From contig DAVZHM010000037.1 in the NCBI GenBank assembly GCA_052273845.1, forward strand, positions 1 to 16,973: a stretch of 16,973 bases of DNA. Reading direction: 5' to 3'. Positions 7,205 through 14,883 of the stretch are shown here, in pieces (position 1 is the stretch's first letter; every line of letters begins with the position of its first letter). The position numbers and the translations under genes are program-made. Source of the stretch: Fimenecus sp052273845. Lineage in GTDB: Bacteria > Bacillota > Clostridia > Oscillospirales > Acutalibacteraceae. The notes beneath the pieces were generated by a model. That model was not told the origin of the DNA, did not search any database, and saw only the letters and a list, made by a program, of their open reading frames with translations.

Positions 7205-10200
7205 ATGGTTTACCGAATTTATGTGGAAAAGAAAAAGCAGTTTCAGGACGAAGCAAAATCGCTGCTTTCCGATATTCGCTCACTTTTGATGATTGAGTCT
7301 GTCACCGATTTGCGGCTTTTCAACCGCTATGACGTGGAAAACATTGACGAATCCCTCTTTAAAGCGTGCGAAAAAACCGTATTCTCCGAGCCGCAGCTCG
7401 ACAACACCTATGCGCATCTGCCGCAGACGGACGCGGCGGTATTCGCAACGGAATATCTGCCCGGTCAGTTTGACCAGCGCGCCGATTCCTGCGCACAGTG
7501 TATTCAAATCGTATCGCAGGGCGACAAACCCACCGTGCGCACCGCGAAAGTCTATATGATTTTCGGCAAAGTGAGCGCCGCGGAGCTTGCCGCAATCAAA
7601 AAATACGTTATCAACCCTGTGGAAAGCCGCGAAGCCTCGCTTGACCGCGTGGACACTTTGCACATTCCGTATGACATCCCGACCGAGGTGGAAACGCTGA
7701 CCGGCTTTACCGCCCTTTCCAAAGCGGAACTGCACGATTTTGTGCAGAAATATGCCCTCGCAATGGACGATGCCGACATCGAATTTTGCCAGGACTACTT
7801 CAAGTCCGAGCACCGCGACCCGACCATTACGGAAATCCGTATGATTGACACCTATTGGTCTGACCACTGCCGTCACACCACCTTTTTGACCACGATTGAC
7901 GGTGCCGAAATTGAGGACCCGTCCGTGAAAGCAGCGTATGACCGTTATGTTGCCATTCGTAAGGAATTGGGGCGCACCAAGCCGCAGAATTTGATGGACC
8001 TTGCCACCATCGGCGCACGGTATTTGAAACACACAGGGCAACTCAAAAATTTAGACGAATCCGAGGAAATCAACGCCTGCACCGTCAAAATCAAAGTCGA
8101 TGTAGACGGCGTGGACGAAGATTGGCTGTTCTTATTTAAAAACGAAACCCACAACCACCCGACCGAAATTGAACCGTTCGGCGGCGCGGCAACCTGTATC
8201 GGCGGCGCGATTCGCGACCCGCTTTCAGGGCGCGGCTATGTGTATCAGGCAATGCGCGTTACGGGCGCGGCAAACCCCTTAAAGCCCGTCAAAGACACCA
8301 TGACCGGCAAACTGCCGCAAAGAAAACTCGTCACCACCGCGGCGGCGGGGTACAGTTCTTACGGCAACCAAATCGGTCTTGCCACGGGGCAGGTTGATGA
8401 AATTTACCACGACGGCTATGTTGCCAAGCGTATGGAAATCGGCGCGGTAGTCGGCGCGGCACCCGCGAAAAATGTACGCCGTGAAGTGCCCGCCCCCGGC
8501 GATATTGTTGTCCTGTTGGGTGGCAGAACCGGCCGTGACGGCTGTGGCGGCGCAACCGGTTCTTCCAAATCGCACAAACTTTCCTCTTTGGAGCAATGCG
8601 GTGCGGAAGTACAAAAAGGTAACGCGCCCGAAGAACGCAAATTACAGCGTTTGTTCCGCAATCCCGACGCTACAAAACTGATTAAACGCTGCAATGACTT
8701 CGGTGCAGGCGGCGTTTCGGTTGCCATCGGCGAATTGGCGGACGGTTTGCACATTGACCTCAACAAAGTCCCGAAAAAGTATGAAGGTTTGGACGGCACG
8801 GAACTTGCCATTTCCGAATCGCAAGAGCGTATGGCGGTGGTATTATCCCCCGAAGATGTAGCCGCGTTCTGCGCACTCGCCGCAAGCGAAAACCTCGAAT
8901 CCACTGTGGTGGCAGAGGTCGTTGCCGAGCCGAGACTTACCATGGAATGGAACGGCAAAACGATTGTCGATATTTCCCGTGAATTCTTAAACTCCAACGG
9001 TGCCGAGAAGCACACCCGCATTGCGGTTTCTGCATTCCCGACCGTGGAAAAAGCGGTAGAAGGCAAAACCAATGAAGAAAAAATCCGCGCGCTTGCAGGC
9101 GATTTGAATGTCTGCTCAAAACGCGGCCTTGCAGAACGGTTTGACTCAACCATCGGCGCAAACACCGTGTTGATGCCGTTCGGCGGCAAATACCAAATGA
9201 CGCCCGCGCAAAGTATGGCGGCGAAAATCCCCGTATTGCACGGCGACACAAAAACCTGCTCTTTAATGGCGTGGGGTTACAATCCGTTTATCACCGAAAA
9301 GAATCAGTACCTCGGCGCATATCTCGCGGTGGTGGAATCGGTTTCCAAACTGATTGCCACAGGTGCCGACCTTTCCACCTGCTATTTAACATTCCAGGAA
9401 TACTTTGAGCGTATGACCGAGGATGCCACTCGCTGGGGCAAACCCGCTTCGGCGCTGTTGGGTGCGCTGACCGCGCAGTTGGAATTGGGAATTGCCTCCA
9501 TCGGCGGCAAAGACTCCATGAGCGGTACATTTGAGGATATTGATGTGCCTCCGACACTCGTTTCGTTTGCGGTTTCGGTTTGCAATTCCGACAATGTTAT
9601 TTCGCCCGAATTCAAACTGCCCGGTTCTAAGGTTTACTATATCGAGCCGAAGAAAAACGCAGACGGCACGCTCCAAACCGAAAGCCTGTTGGAAGTATAC
9701 AACACCGTTGCAAAACTGATTGCGGAAAAGAAAGTCCTTTCCGCGTTCACGCCCACCTATGGCGGCATTGCCGAGGGTGTGATGAAATCCGCGTTCGGCA
9801 ATCGCATCGGCTTCAAACTCGACCGTGCATTCCCGCAGGATAAGTTGTACGCATACAATTACGGTGCGTTCGTTTTGGAAGCCGCAGAAGACTTGGAAGG
9901 CTTGACCGTCCTCGGCGAAACCACCTATGATTACGCGCTGAAAATCGGGATTGAAACCATCGACATGCAGGAAATCTGCGACATCTACGAGGGCAAACTC
10001 GAAAGCGTATTTGCCTGCAACATTCAAACGGAAACTACGCCCGTTGCGCCTTTGGAATACAAAGCGGACAAGCGTGTTGCGCCGAAAATCGGCGTAGCAA
10101 AACCGAAAGTGCTGATTCCCGTATTCCCCGGCACAAACTGCGAATATGACACCGCGCGTGCCCTTGCGCGTGCCGGCGCTGACCCGAAAGTGATGGTTGT

Positions 10201-10900
10201 GCGCAATCTTTGTGCAAAAGACATTGCCGAAAGCGTACAAGCATTCGCAAAAGAACTTTCCGACGCGCAAATTGTATTTATCCCCGGCGGTTTCTCCGGC
10301 GGTGACGAGCCCGACGGCAGCGGTAAGTTTATTACGGCGTTCTTCCGCAACCCTGCAATTCAAGAAGAAGTCCACAAACTTTTGAAAACGCGCGACGGCT
10401 TAATGGCGGGCATTTGCAACGGCTTCCAAGCGCTGATTAAATTGGGACTTGTTCCCTACGGCGAAATTGTTGCGCCGAATGCTGACACCCCCACACTTAC
10501 CTTTAACACCATCGGCAGACACCAATCCCGCCTGGTGAACACCCGCGTGGCATCGAATAAATCCCCGTGGCTTTCCGCGAGCGAAGTCGGCGACATTCAC
10601 ACGGTTGCCATTTCCCACGGCGAAGGGCGATTCGTCTGCCCGAAAGACCTCATCGGCACTTTGATTGAAAACGGGCAAATTGCCACACAGTATATCGATG
10701 ACCAAAATCAACCGACGATGAACATTCGTTACAATCCCAACGGTTCGCTGTTGGCAGTTGAGGGCATCACTTCGCCCGACGGCAGAGTGTTCGGTAAAAT
10801 GGGTCACTCCGAGCGCTTCTCCGATAACGTTTACAAAAATGTGGACGGCATTAAGGACAACGGTATGTTCAAAAACGCTGTGGCGTATTTCAAAATCTGA
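7205..10900 (+). CDS. purL: Phosphoribosylformylglycinamidine synthase, large single-chain form
   Basis: Converts formyl-GAR and glutamine to FGAM with ATP. At 1231 residues this is the fused form that combines PurS-like, PurL synthetase and PurQ-like glutaminase parts, unlike the three-subunit enzyme of Bacillus. The PurS-like region spans about 1-150. Synthetase motifs include FKNETHNHPTEIEPFGG, GGRTGRDGCGGATGSSKSH, FGAGGVSVAIGELADG and GGKDSMSGTFEDID. The class I glutaminase is at about 965-1231, with nucleophile C1071 in GICNGFQA and partners H1138 and E1140 in ISHGEGRF. All key residues are present and the frame is uninterrupted. It is the last gene of the operon, and a strong hairpin follows its TGA. 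Confidence 0.97.
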   Translation: MVYRIYVEKKKQFQDEAKSLLSDIRSLLMIESVTDLRLFNRYDVENIDESLFKACEKTVFSEPQLDNTYAHLPQTDAAVFATEYLPGQFDQRADSCAQCIQIVSQGDKPTVRTAKVYMIFGKVSAAELAAIKKYVINPVESREASLDRVDTLHIPYDIPTEVETLTGFTALSKAELHDFVQKYALAMDDADIEFCQDYFKSEHRDPTITEIRMIDTYWSDHCRHTTFLTTIDGAEIEDPSVKAAYDRYVAIRKELGRTKPQNLMDLATIGARYLKHTGQLKNLDESEEINACTVKIKVDVDGVDEDWLFLFKNETHNHPTEIEPFGGAATCIGGAIRDPLSGRGYVYQAMRVTGAANPLKPVKDTMTGKLPQRKLVTTAAAGYSSYGNQIGLATGQVDEIYHDGYVAKRMEIGAVVGAAPAKNVRREVPAPGDIVVLLGGRTGRDGCGGATGSSKSHKLSSLEQCGAEVQKGNAPEERKLQRLFRNPDATKLIKRCNDFGAGGVSVAIGELADGLHIDLNKVPKKYEGLDGTELAISESQERMAVVLSPEDVAAFCALAASENLESTVVAEVVAEPRLTMEWNGKTIVDISREFLNSNGAEKHTRIAVSAFPTVEKAVEGKTNEEKIRALAGDLNVCSKRGLAERFDSTIGANTVLMPFGGKYQMTPAQSMAAKIPVLHGDTKTCSLMAWGYNPFITEKNQYLGAYLAVVESVSKLIATGADLSTCYLTFQEYFERMTEDATRWGKPASALLGALTAQLELGIASIGGKDSMSGTFEDIDVPPTLVSFAVSVCNSDNVISPEFKLPGSKVYYIEPKKNADGTLQTESLLEVYNTVAKLIAEKKVLSAFTPTYGGIAEGVMKSAFGNRIGFKLDRAFPQDKLYAYNYGAFVLEAAEDLEGLTVLGETTYDYALKIGIETIDMQEICDIYEGKLESVFACNIQTETTPVAPLEYKADKRVAPKIGVAKPKVLIPVFPGTNCEYDTARALARAGADPKVMVVRNLCAKDIAESVQAFAKELSDAQIVFIPGGFSGGDEPDGSGKFITAFFRNPAIQEEVHKLLKTRDGLMAGICNGFQALIKLGLVPYGEIVAPNADTPTLTFNTIGRHQSRLVNTRVASNKSPWLSASEVGDIHTVAISHGEGRFVCPKDLIGTLIENGQIATQYIDDQNQPTMNIRYNPNGSLLAVEGITSPDGRVFGKMGHSERFSDNVYKNVDGIKDNGMFKNAVAYFKI

Positions 10901-10922
10901 GTTCCAAACGAAGAACACGCAA

Positions 10923-10960
10923 AAGGGGCTGTCTCAAATGAAAATTTGAGACAGCCCCTT
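10923..10960. terminator. Bidirectional terminator-like hairpin between convergent genes
   Basis: AAGGGGCTGTCTCAAAT (10923-10939) pairs perfectly over 17 bp with 10944-10960 around a GAAA loop. It sits 22 nt after the purL stop and beyond the stop of the minus-strand membrane gene. On the minus strand four Ts follow the GC stem; on the plus strand the T-run is weak (CTTGCATTT). GAGACAGCCCC-type arms also occur at some insertion-sequence ends, but no transposase is near. Confidence 0.75.
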
Positions 10961-10981
10961 GCATTTATAAGGATTTTTGTT

Positions 10982-11689
10982 TCAATCAGGCTGAAAAATC
11001 ATATTCGGCAAAGCCAAACTTATCCGTTCGGTGCTTTCATAAATCTTCACATACTGATTGCCGTATTGCACCAGTACCGCAAATGAAGCGCCGTCGCTGT
11101 CTGCAAACGGCAAAAAGAACGGTGTGCCGTCATACTGTATCGGAAATACATATACCGTATATCCGTTATATGCCGTTTGCAAAAAACCGTACTGCTCCGT
11201 AAGATATTTTTCACTATAAGAACTGCACAGCGCTTCGGCATATGCGTCAAAAGCGGCTATCGCTTCCGATTCCTGTGCATAGGTAAACACATCGACCATC
11301 ACGCGGCTGCCCGAATCCGTAATTACGCTTTGATACTCCGCCTGACACGACGTGCCGTCTACATAGGTAATGTTCTGCGTTCCGTAGGACTCCGCCCCGG
11401 GCACCAAATTGTCGAGTGGAGTCAAATCGCTTTCCGCACGGTCCAAATACGCCTGCACATGCTGTGCGGAAATCCCGGAGGGGAAATAGGCGGATGCCTC
11501 TTGAAACGGCGGGCAGAAAAGCACATACGCGCCGAGCACACAATACAGCACGCAGACTGCGGCAAGCACCGATAAAATACTGCCGACGGTTTTGCTGTCT
11601 CGTTTCAAATATACGATTGCGGCAATCAACAGTCCAAGCCCTAAGAAAGCGGCGACAAGCCCTGCCCCGGCAGGAAATAACTTCATCAT
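10982..11689 (-). CDS. Two-TM membrane protein of unknown function; candidate immunity protein
   Basis: From ATG 11689 the product is 235 residues. Two hydrophobic segments lie near the N-terminus (around 4-27 and 32-55, split by KRDSK). A soluble, probably extracytoplasmic domain of about 175 residues follows and is rich in Tyr, Ser and Asp. I do not recognise the family. The same frame extends to a GTG at 11770 that overlaps the RHS stop as GTGA and would add 27 residues. A GGGAGG site at 11728-11733 instead leads a 10-codon ORF that ends TGATG on this ATG. Base composition is GC-richer than the RHS gene and like the older chromosome. Its place directly after a toxin-like gene suggests immunity, but it could equally be an older resident gene. 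Confidence 0.65.
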   Translation of the reverse strand: MMKLFPAGAGLVAAFLGLGLLIAAIVYLKRDSKTVGSILSVLAAVCVLYCVLGAYVLFCPPFQEASAYFPSGISAQHVQAYLDRAESDLTPLDNLVPGAESYGTQNITYVDGTSCQAEYQSVITDSGSRVMVDVFTYAQESEAIAAFDAYAEALCSSYSEKYLTEQYGFLQTAYNGYTVYVFPIQYDGTPFFLPFADSDGASFAVLVQYGNQYVKIYESTERISLALPNMIFQPD

Positions 11690-11721
11690 CACTGCAAATG
11701 ATTTACAAACCTGTAAATCAC
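11689..11721 (-). CDS. Possible 10-codon leader ORF coupled to the membrane gene
   Basis: GTG at 11721 lies 6 nt after GGGAGG (11733-11728 on the minus strand) and reads ten codons to a TGA at 11691-11689. That stop overlaps the ATG of the membrane gene as TGATG. The inverted GATTTAC/GTAAATC pair inside it can form a small hairpin. It may be a coupling leader or a chance ORF. Confidence 0.3.
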   Translation of the reverse strand: MIYRFVNHLQ

Positions 11722-11766
11722 CCTTCACCTCCCTGATTCTTTTATCACTATAGAAAGAGAAATAAT

Positions 11767-13383
11767 TCACGCTAGATTAAATGCAATAAATGCAGCCGCC
11801 GTTCCCACTATCATTTCTTGATATCGCTCTCCATATCCTGTAGGGCAACCTTCTAATTGATAATTATAGGGGAGTTTATGTATAGAAATCCGATTGCTAT
11901 CCGTCCAATCATAGGTCGGATCATCATATCCTTCCCCATGCCTTGCAATAGGCAAATTTATACCCATATTTCCATGTGCAGAAACATCTTGTATAAAATG
12001 CAAGCCTTTTCCAAACCAATCATATGCCGCAGTTAAATCCCCTCTATTCTTCGCATCAACTGCATTTTGGAAATAGATCTTATAATAATACAACCGTGTA
12101 TCTTCGCCATTACTAATATTATTGCAATAATTTCTACGATCGAAATGATAACGTTGATTAGTTTGCCAACTTAACGGTGCTCTCAACGGATTGGTTGACA
12201 TAAGAACATCAACACTTCTGCTAGCTTTCCCAACTGCTTCTGAAATTGAAGAAGTAAATCCACAGTTATTGCCTGTATTCCAAGTCCATTCCTTATGATC
12301 ATCTTTATCCCAATATCCATAATCATCAGAATAGTTTATTGGATTGTTTGAACAATAAGCATACATATTTGTGGAAAAATATTCCGAGCCATTTGCAATA
12401 TATTCATCTGCATTTAAAAATCTGCCCCATTCCGGTATATAATATCGAGAAAGTAAATAATACATATTTGTTTCTCTATCTAAAAAATAACTTCTATAAT
12501 AAAAAGGATTATAAAATCTAATTGTTTCGTCAGATTCGCTTATTGAAACGATATTTCCATAATCATCATAACTATATTGGGCAATAATTTTACCATTGTT
12601 GTAAATAGCAATTATATCACCAGTTTTATTCTTTTCATATGCATATATATCTGTCCCATTTTTGATAAAGCCATAAATTTCACCATTCAGATCATAAATA
12701 AAGTAAACTGTTTCAATAGAATTATCAGATGTATCTGCAACAGTCATCCCAATCAGAGTATCGCCCAACCAAAAATACTCGTATGCGATCGTTGTATTTC
12801 CTCTATTAATGACTTTTGATGTTCTGTGCCCTAATTCATCATATGTATAATCTATATTAAATCTATCATTTTGATATGAAGATAAATATCTCCCAGCTGC
12901 CCAAGAATATGAATTACCATCATAAAATACAGGATTCCCAATTCCATCATATACAATAGGTTTACTATCATATGCAACTAACTGATCTCCCCAGTTAGTT
13001 GAGTATAAGTATTCTGTTGTACTATCCCCTTTTTGTTTGGATAAAATGTTTCCGGAATTATCATATCCCATAGTTGAATGTTCATCAAAGTTTATCGCTT
13101 CAACAAGTTGATCGCAATCATCATATACATATTGATTGATAACTTTTGCTGGAGAACCATTTTGGGAATAAGACTTTTTAAGAATATTATAATTTGAATC
13201 ATACTCAAACTGCCATAAATGTTCTTCTTTTTTATTCAAAGTCTCTATTATTGTCTTATATGACTCTACACAATCAGAAATAATATCACAATATGTATAA
13301 TACGAATTAATGTTCATATCTTCAGAAGAAATAGAAGTTTCAATTTTCTTCCATAAATGTCGTATGAAGTCGAAATAGAACAT
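11767..13383 (-). CDS. RHS core plus zinc phospholipase C-like C-terminal domain (3' fragment of a frameshifted RHS gene)
   Basis: A 538-residue frame, probably the rest of the gene that begins at 14041. The first ~20 residues are out-of-frame reading; real homology starts near IETSISSED. YD repeats follow (YDNSGN, YTYDELGHRTSKV, YSYDDYGNIVS), then the RHS core with YYLLSRYYIPEWGRFLNADE and NMYAYCSNNPIN. After this core, where polymorphic toxins change domain, the tip starts at W358. Its pattern W358...H363...H413 (YHFD)...H462-x3-D466 (HFIQD)...H470...H482 matches zinc-dependent phospholipase C such as B. cereus PLC and alpha-toxin. The last segment, RYQEMIVGTAAAFIAF, resembles the final PLC helix. 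An Asp ligand before H413 is not seen. The gene is AT-rich, unlike its neighbours, and its stop overlaps a downstream GTG (GTGA). Confidence 0.85.
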   Translation of the reverse strand: MFYFDFIRHLWKKIETSISSEDMNINSYYTYCDIISDCVESYKTIIETLNKKEEHLWQFEYDSNYNILKKSYSQNGSPAKVINQYVYDDCDQLVEAINFDEHSTMGYDNSGNILSKQKGDSTTEYLYSTNWGDQLVAYDSKPIVYDGIGNPVFYDGNSYSWAAGRYLSSYQNDRFNIDYTYDELGHRTSKVINRGNTTIAYEYFWLGDTLIGMTVADTSDNSIETVYFIYDLNGEIYGFIKNGTDIYAYEKNKTGDIIAIYNNGKIIAQYSYDDYGNIVSISESDETIRFYNPFYYRSYFLDRETNMYYLLSRYYIPEWGRFLNADEYIANGSEYFSTNMYAYCSNNPINYSDDYGYWDKDDHKEWTWNTGNNCGFTSSISEAVGKASRSVDVLMSTNPLRAPLSWQTNQRYHFDRRNYCNNISNGEDTRLYYYKIYFQNAVDAKNRGDLTAAYDWFGKGLHFIQDVSAHGNMGINLPIARHGEGYDDPTYDWTDSNRISIHKLPYNYQLEGCPTGYGERYQEMIVGTAAAFIAFNLA

Positions 13384-14015
13384 TTTTTACCATTTTTGGC
13401 TTTAAAATCAATTACCGTTTTATCATCACCATCGGTAAAGGTTCTAGAAATTTCATCTGAATTAAGAATAGAAAAAATATGCGTGTTGGGGCTCAACTCA
13501 TCGATTGAAAATAATTGCTTACTCATATTCATAGTGCGAATTTCATATTCATTACCGTATACCGTCACTCTAGATGCAATATAATCTTTTTCAAGTCCAA
13601 CTTCACCATCATTTGTATAATCATACTCATAAGCTAAATCATTATCAAAGAATACCCTTTGTGTTCGATCCATTTCATCAAAAGTTTTTCTTACAGTTTG
13701 CTCATTCCCATATTTCAACAAAGAAATCATATCTTTATCGTTATATTCATATTGAACAAATAAAGAATCTCCCACATACACAGAATCCACTTGATTGCTA
13801 ACATTATACTTTACATTATACGATGTTGATTTTGACATTACATTAATCAATTTATCTTGATCATAAGTATATACATTTGCTATATTAGGATCCGATTCTG
13901 GTGTCAAGTAACGTTTTGTAATTTCTTCATTTTTAGAAGAATTAGGAATATATGCTGCTGTAACAGATATAGAAATTTGGATAAAAATCGTAAAACAGAG
14001 AAAAACTGAAATCAT
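13314..14015 (-). CDS. N-terminal part of secreted RHS/YD-repeat protein (5' fragment, frameshifted)
   Basis: A 233-residue frame with a Sec-type signal peptide (hydrophobic 2-20, then VTAAY) and a YD-repeat-like body with many Tyr-Asp and Tyr-Glu-Tyr pairs. It runs into the 3' fragment at STSYDIYGRK, where one extra A in the run at 13344-13347 would continue as IETSISSED in the other frame. The ATG at 14015 has no ribosome site. ATG 14041 has AGGAG at 14050-14054 and encodes MKKSIKLKK, then stops; one extra A at 14015-14021 would join it to this frame and give a classic lysine-rich signal start. With both bases restored the protein would be about 758 residues. RHS proteins of this kind are exported and act in contact-dependent competition; that role is inferred here. 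Confidence 0.75.
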   Translation of the reverse strand: MISVFLCFTIFIQISISVTAAYIPNSSKNEEITKRYLTPESDPNIANVYTYDQDKLINVMSKSTSYNVKYNVSNQVDSVYVGDSLFVQYEYNDKDMISLLKYGNEQTVRKTFDEMDRTQRVFFDNDLAYEYDYTNDGEVGLEKDYIASRVTVYGNEYEIRTMNMSKQLFSIDELSPNTHIFSILNSDEISRTFTDGDDKTVIDFKAKNGKKCSISTSYDIYGRKLKLLFLLKI

Positions 14016-14044
14016 TTTTTTAATTTAATACTTTTTTTCATTTA

Positions 14045-14054
14045 CCTCACTCCT
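14045..14054 (-). promoter_or_regulatory. Shine-Dalgarno of the RHS gene
   Basis: On the minus strand this reads AGGAGTGAGG, with AGGAG 8 nt before ATG 14041. The ATG at 14015 is too far away. It therefore supports 14041 as the real start and implies a missing base in the A-run between them. Confidence 0.65.
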
Positions 14055-14183
14055 ATAATCCTCATTATAAAATATTTTTTAACGAGTATGCAGTAATAAA
14101 AAATAACACCCCCTCAAGAAATCAATATCGCATATATTACATATTTTACTAGTATGATATAAAATATCACCTCCTCAATGACA

Positions 14184-14211
14184 AATATAATATAATTTGT
14201 TTTTTTGTCAA
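14184..14211 (-). promoter_or_regulatory. Sigma-A promoter of the RHS gene
   Basis: On the minus strand, TTGACA (14206-14211) and TATATT (14184-14189) are separated by 16 nt. The expected start site is near 14177, giving a leader of about 135 nt before ATG 14041. The equivalent promoter exists in copy B. Confidence 0.75.
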
Positions 14212-14375
14212 GTATTTTGCAATATTATTGTTTTTTTATATAAAATATATAATATCATAGTGTGGGCGTTCCGAAAAAGACCTTGACTGACGCTAAAACG
14301 GACGCTGTATTGTAAAAATGCACACAACCAAAAAGCCGACGGGGGTCTCTTTTTCAAAGTGTGGTACGGGGGTTT

Positions 14376-14408
14376 GTTTAAGACAAGAATATCCGCGTGT
14401 TCTTAAAC
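14376..14408 (-). other. Stem-loop downstream of the 148-residue protein gene
   Basis: GTTTAAGA (14376-14383) pairs perfectly with TCTTAAAC (14401-14408), with two further pairs after a bulge. No T-run follows on the minus strand, so it is at best a weak terminator. The remaining bases 14343-14436 show nothing else. Confidence 0.35.
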
Positions 14409-14436
14409 GGTTTCTTTAAAAATCTCGCCTGATCTG

Positions 14437-14883
14437 TTACGCCGTTTTTGTGGTATCGGCAATGGTAATCCACTTGGTTTGTACCGTGTCGCCGTTGGCA
14501 TAAACCCACAGTTCTACGGTTTTTTCGCCTGCGGGCACATACGCGCCGTTGCTTTCCACAGTTGCGTTATGCAGCAGTTCCGTGCGGATTTCAACAACCG
14601 ACAAATGCGGCGTTTCGGCAACCACCTTAATGTGGTTGAAGTGTAAAATACTCTGTTCGTAATACCGGTCAAAAGTATCTAAGTAAGCCGATACCTCTTG
14701 ATTCAATTTGTCTTTTCCCACTTTGCCGCCGCGCACATAGGTCGCTTCCAAATCGAAGCCGAGCGCATTGTTCTGCCGCCAAGAAACCGCCTTGGACATC
14801 GGCAATTTCGGGAACACAAGCAATCCGCCGATGACGATGATTTGCAGGAAAAGAAGTGCGACGCCGAATTTGATGCGCTTCAT
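14437..14883 (-). CDS. Small membrane-anchored protein of unknown function (148 aa)
   Basis: An N-terminal signal-anchor (about 5-25, FGVALLFLQIIVIGGLLVF) is followed by an outside domain of about 120 residues with alternating polar/aromatic strands and no cysteines. I do not recognise the family. The ATG overlaps the stop of the preceding gene by four bases (ATGA), so translation is coupled. After the membrane segment it reads VFPKLPM...WRQNNA, and the upstream neighbour reads VFAYLPM-QWRQTENA, suggesting paralogs. Composition is GC-richer than the RHS gene. A role in the cell envelope is inferred only from topology. Confidence 0.75.
   Translation of the reverse strand: MKRIKFGVALLFLQIIVIGGLLVFPKLPMSKAVSWRQNNALGFDLEATYVRGGKVGKDKLNQEVSAYLDTFDRYYEQSILHFNHIKVVAETPHLSVVEIRTELLHNATVESNGAYVPAGEKTVELWVYANGDTVQTKWITIADTTKTA

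Larger units (their letters stand above)
14032..14342 (-). repeat. Promoter/leader repeat, copy A (upstream of RHS gene)
   Basis: A diverged direct copy of 15415-15667. Both ends match closely: the start-codon end (TCATTTACC...CACTCCTATAATCC and on through CATTATAAAATATT) and the far end (CACAACCAAAAAGCCGACGG). Copy A has about 60 nt extra from an internal duplication of the CACCTCCTCAA/CACCCCCTCAA block. It carries a promoter and leader, and ends inside what in copy B is a terminator stem. This accounts for most of the gene-free stretch 14042-14436. Confidence 0.85.

Noticed and set aside
9386..10375. 329-residue antisense ORF over purL
   Set aside because: It lies wholly opposite conserved PurL codons, has no recognisable motifs or start signals, and long antisense frames are common under GC-rich codon use.
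12339..12819. Short plus-strand ORFs inside the RHS gene
   Set aside because: They are AT-rich shadows opposite the YD-repeat and core region, with no independent evidence.
14040..14280. AT-rich stretch considered as a replication or transfer origin
   Set aside because: The promoter, leader and repeat explain it; no DnaA-box cluster or relaxase-type site was seen.
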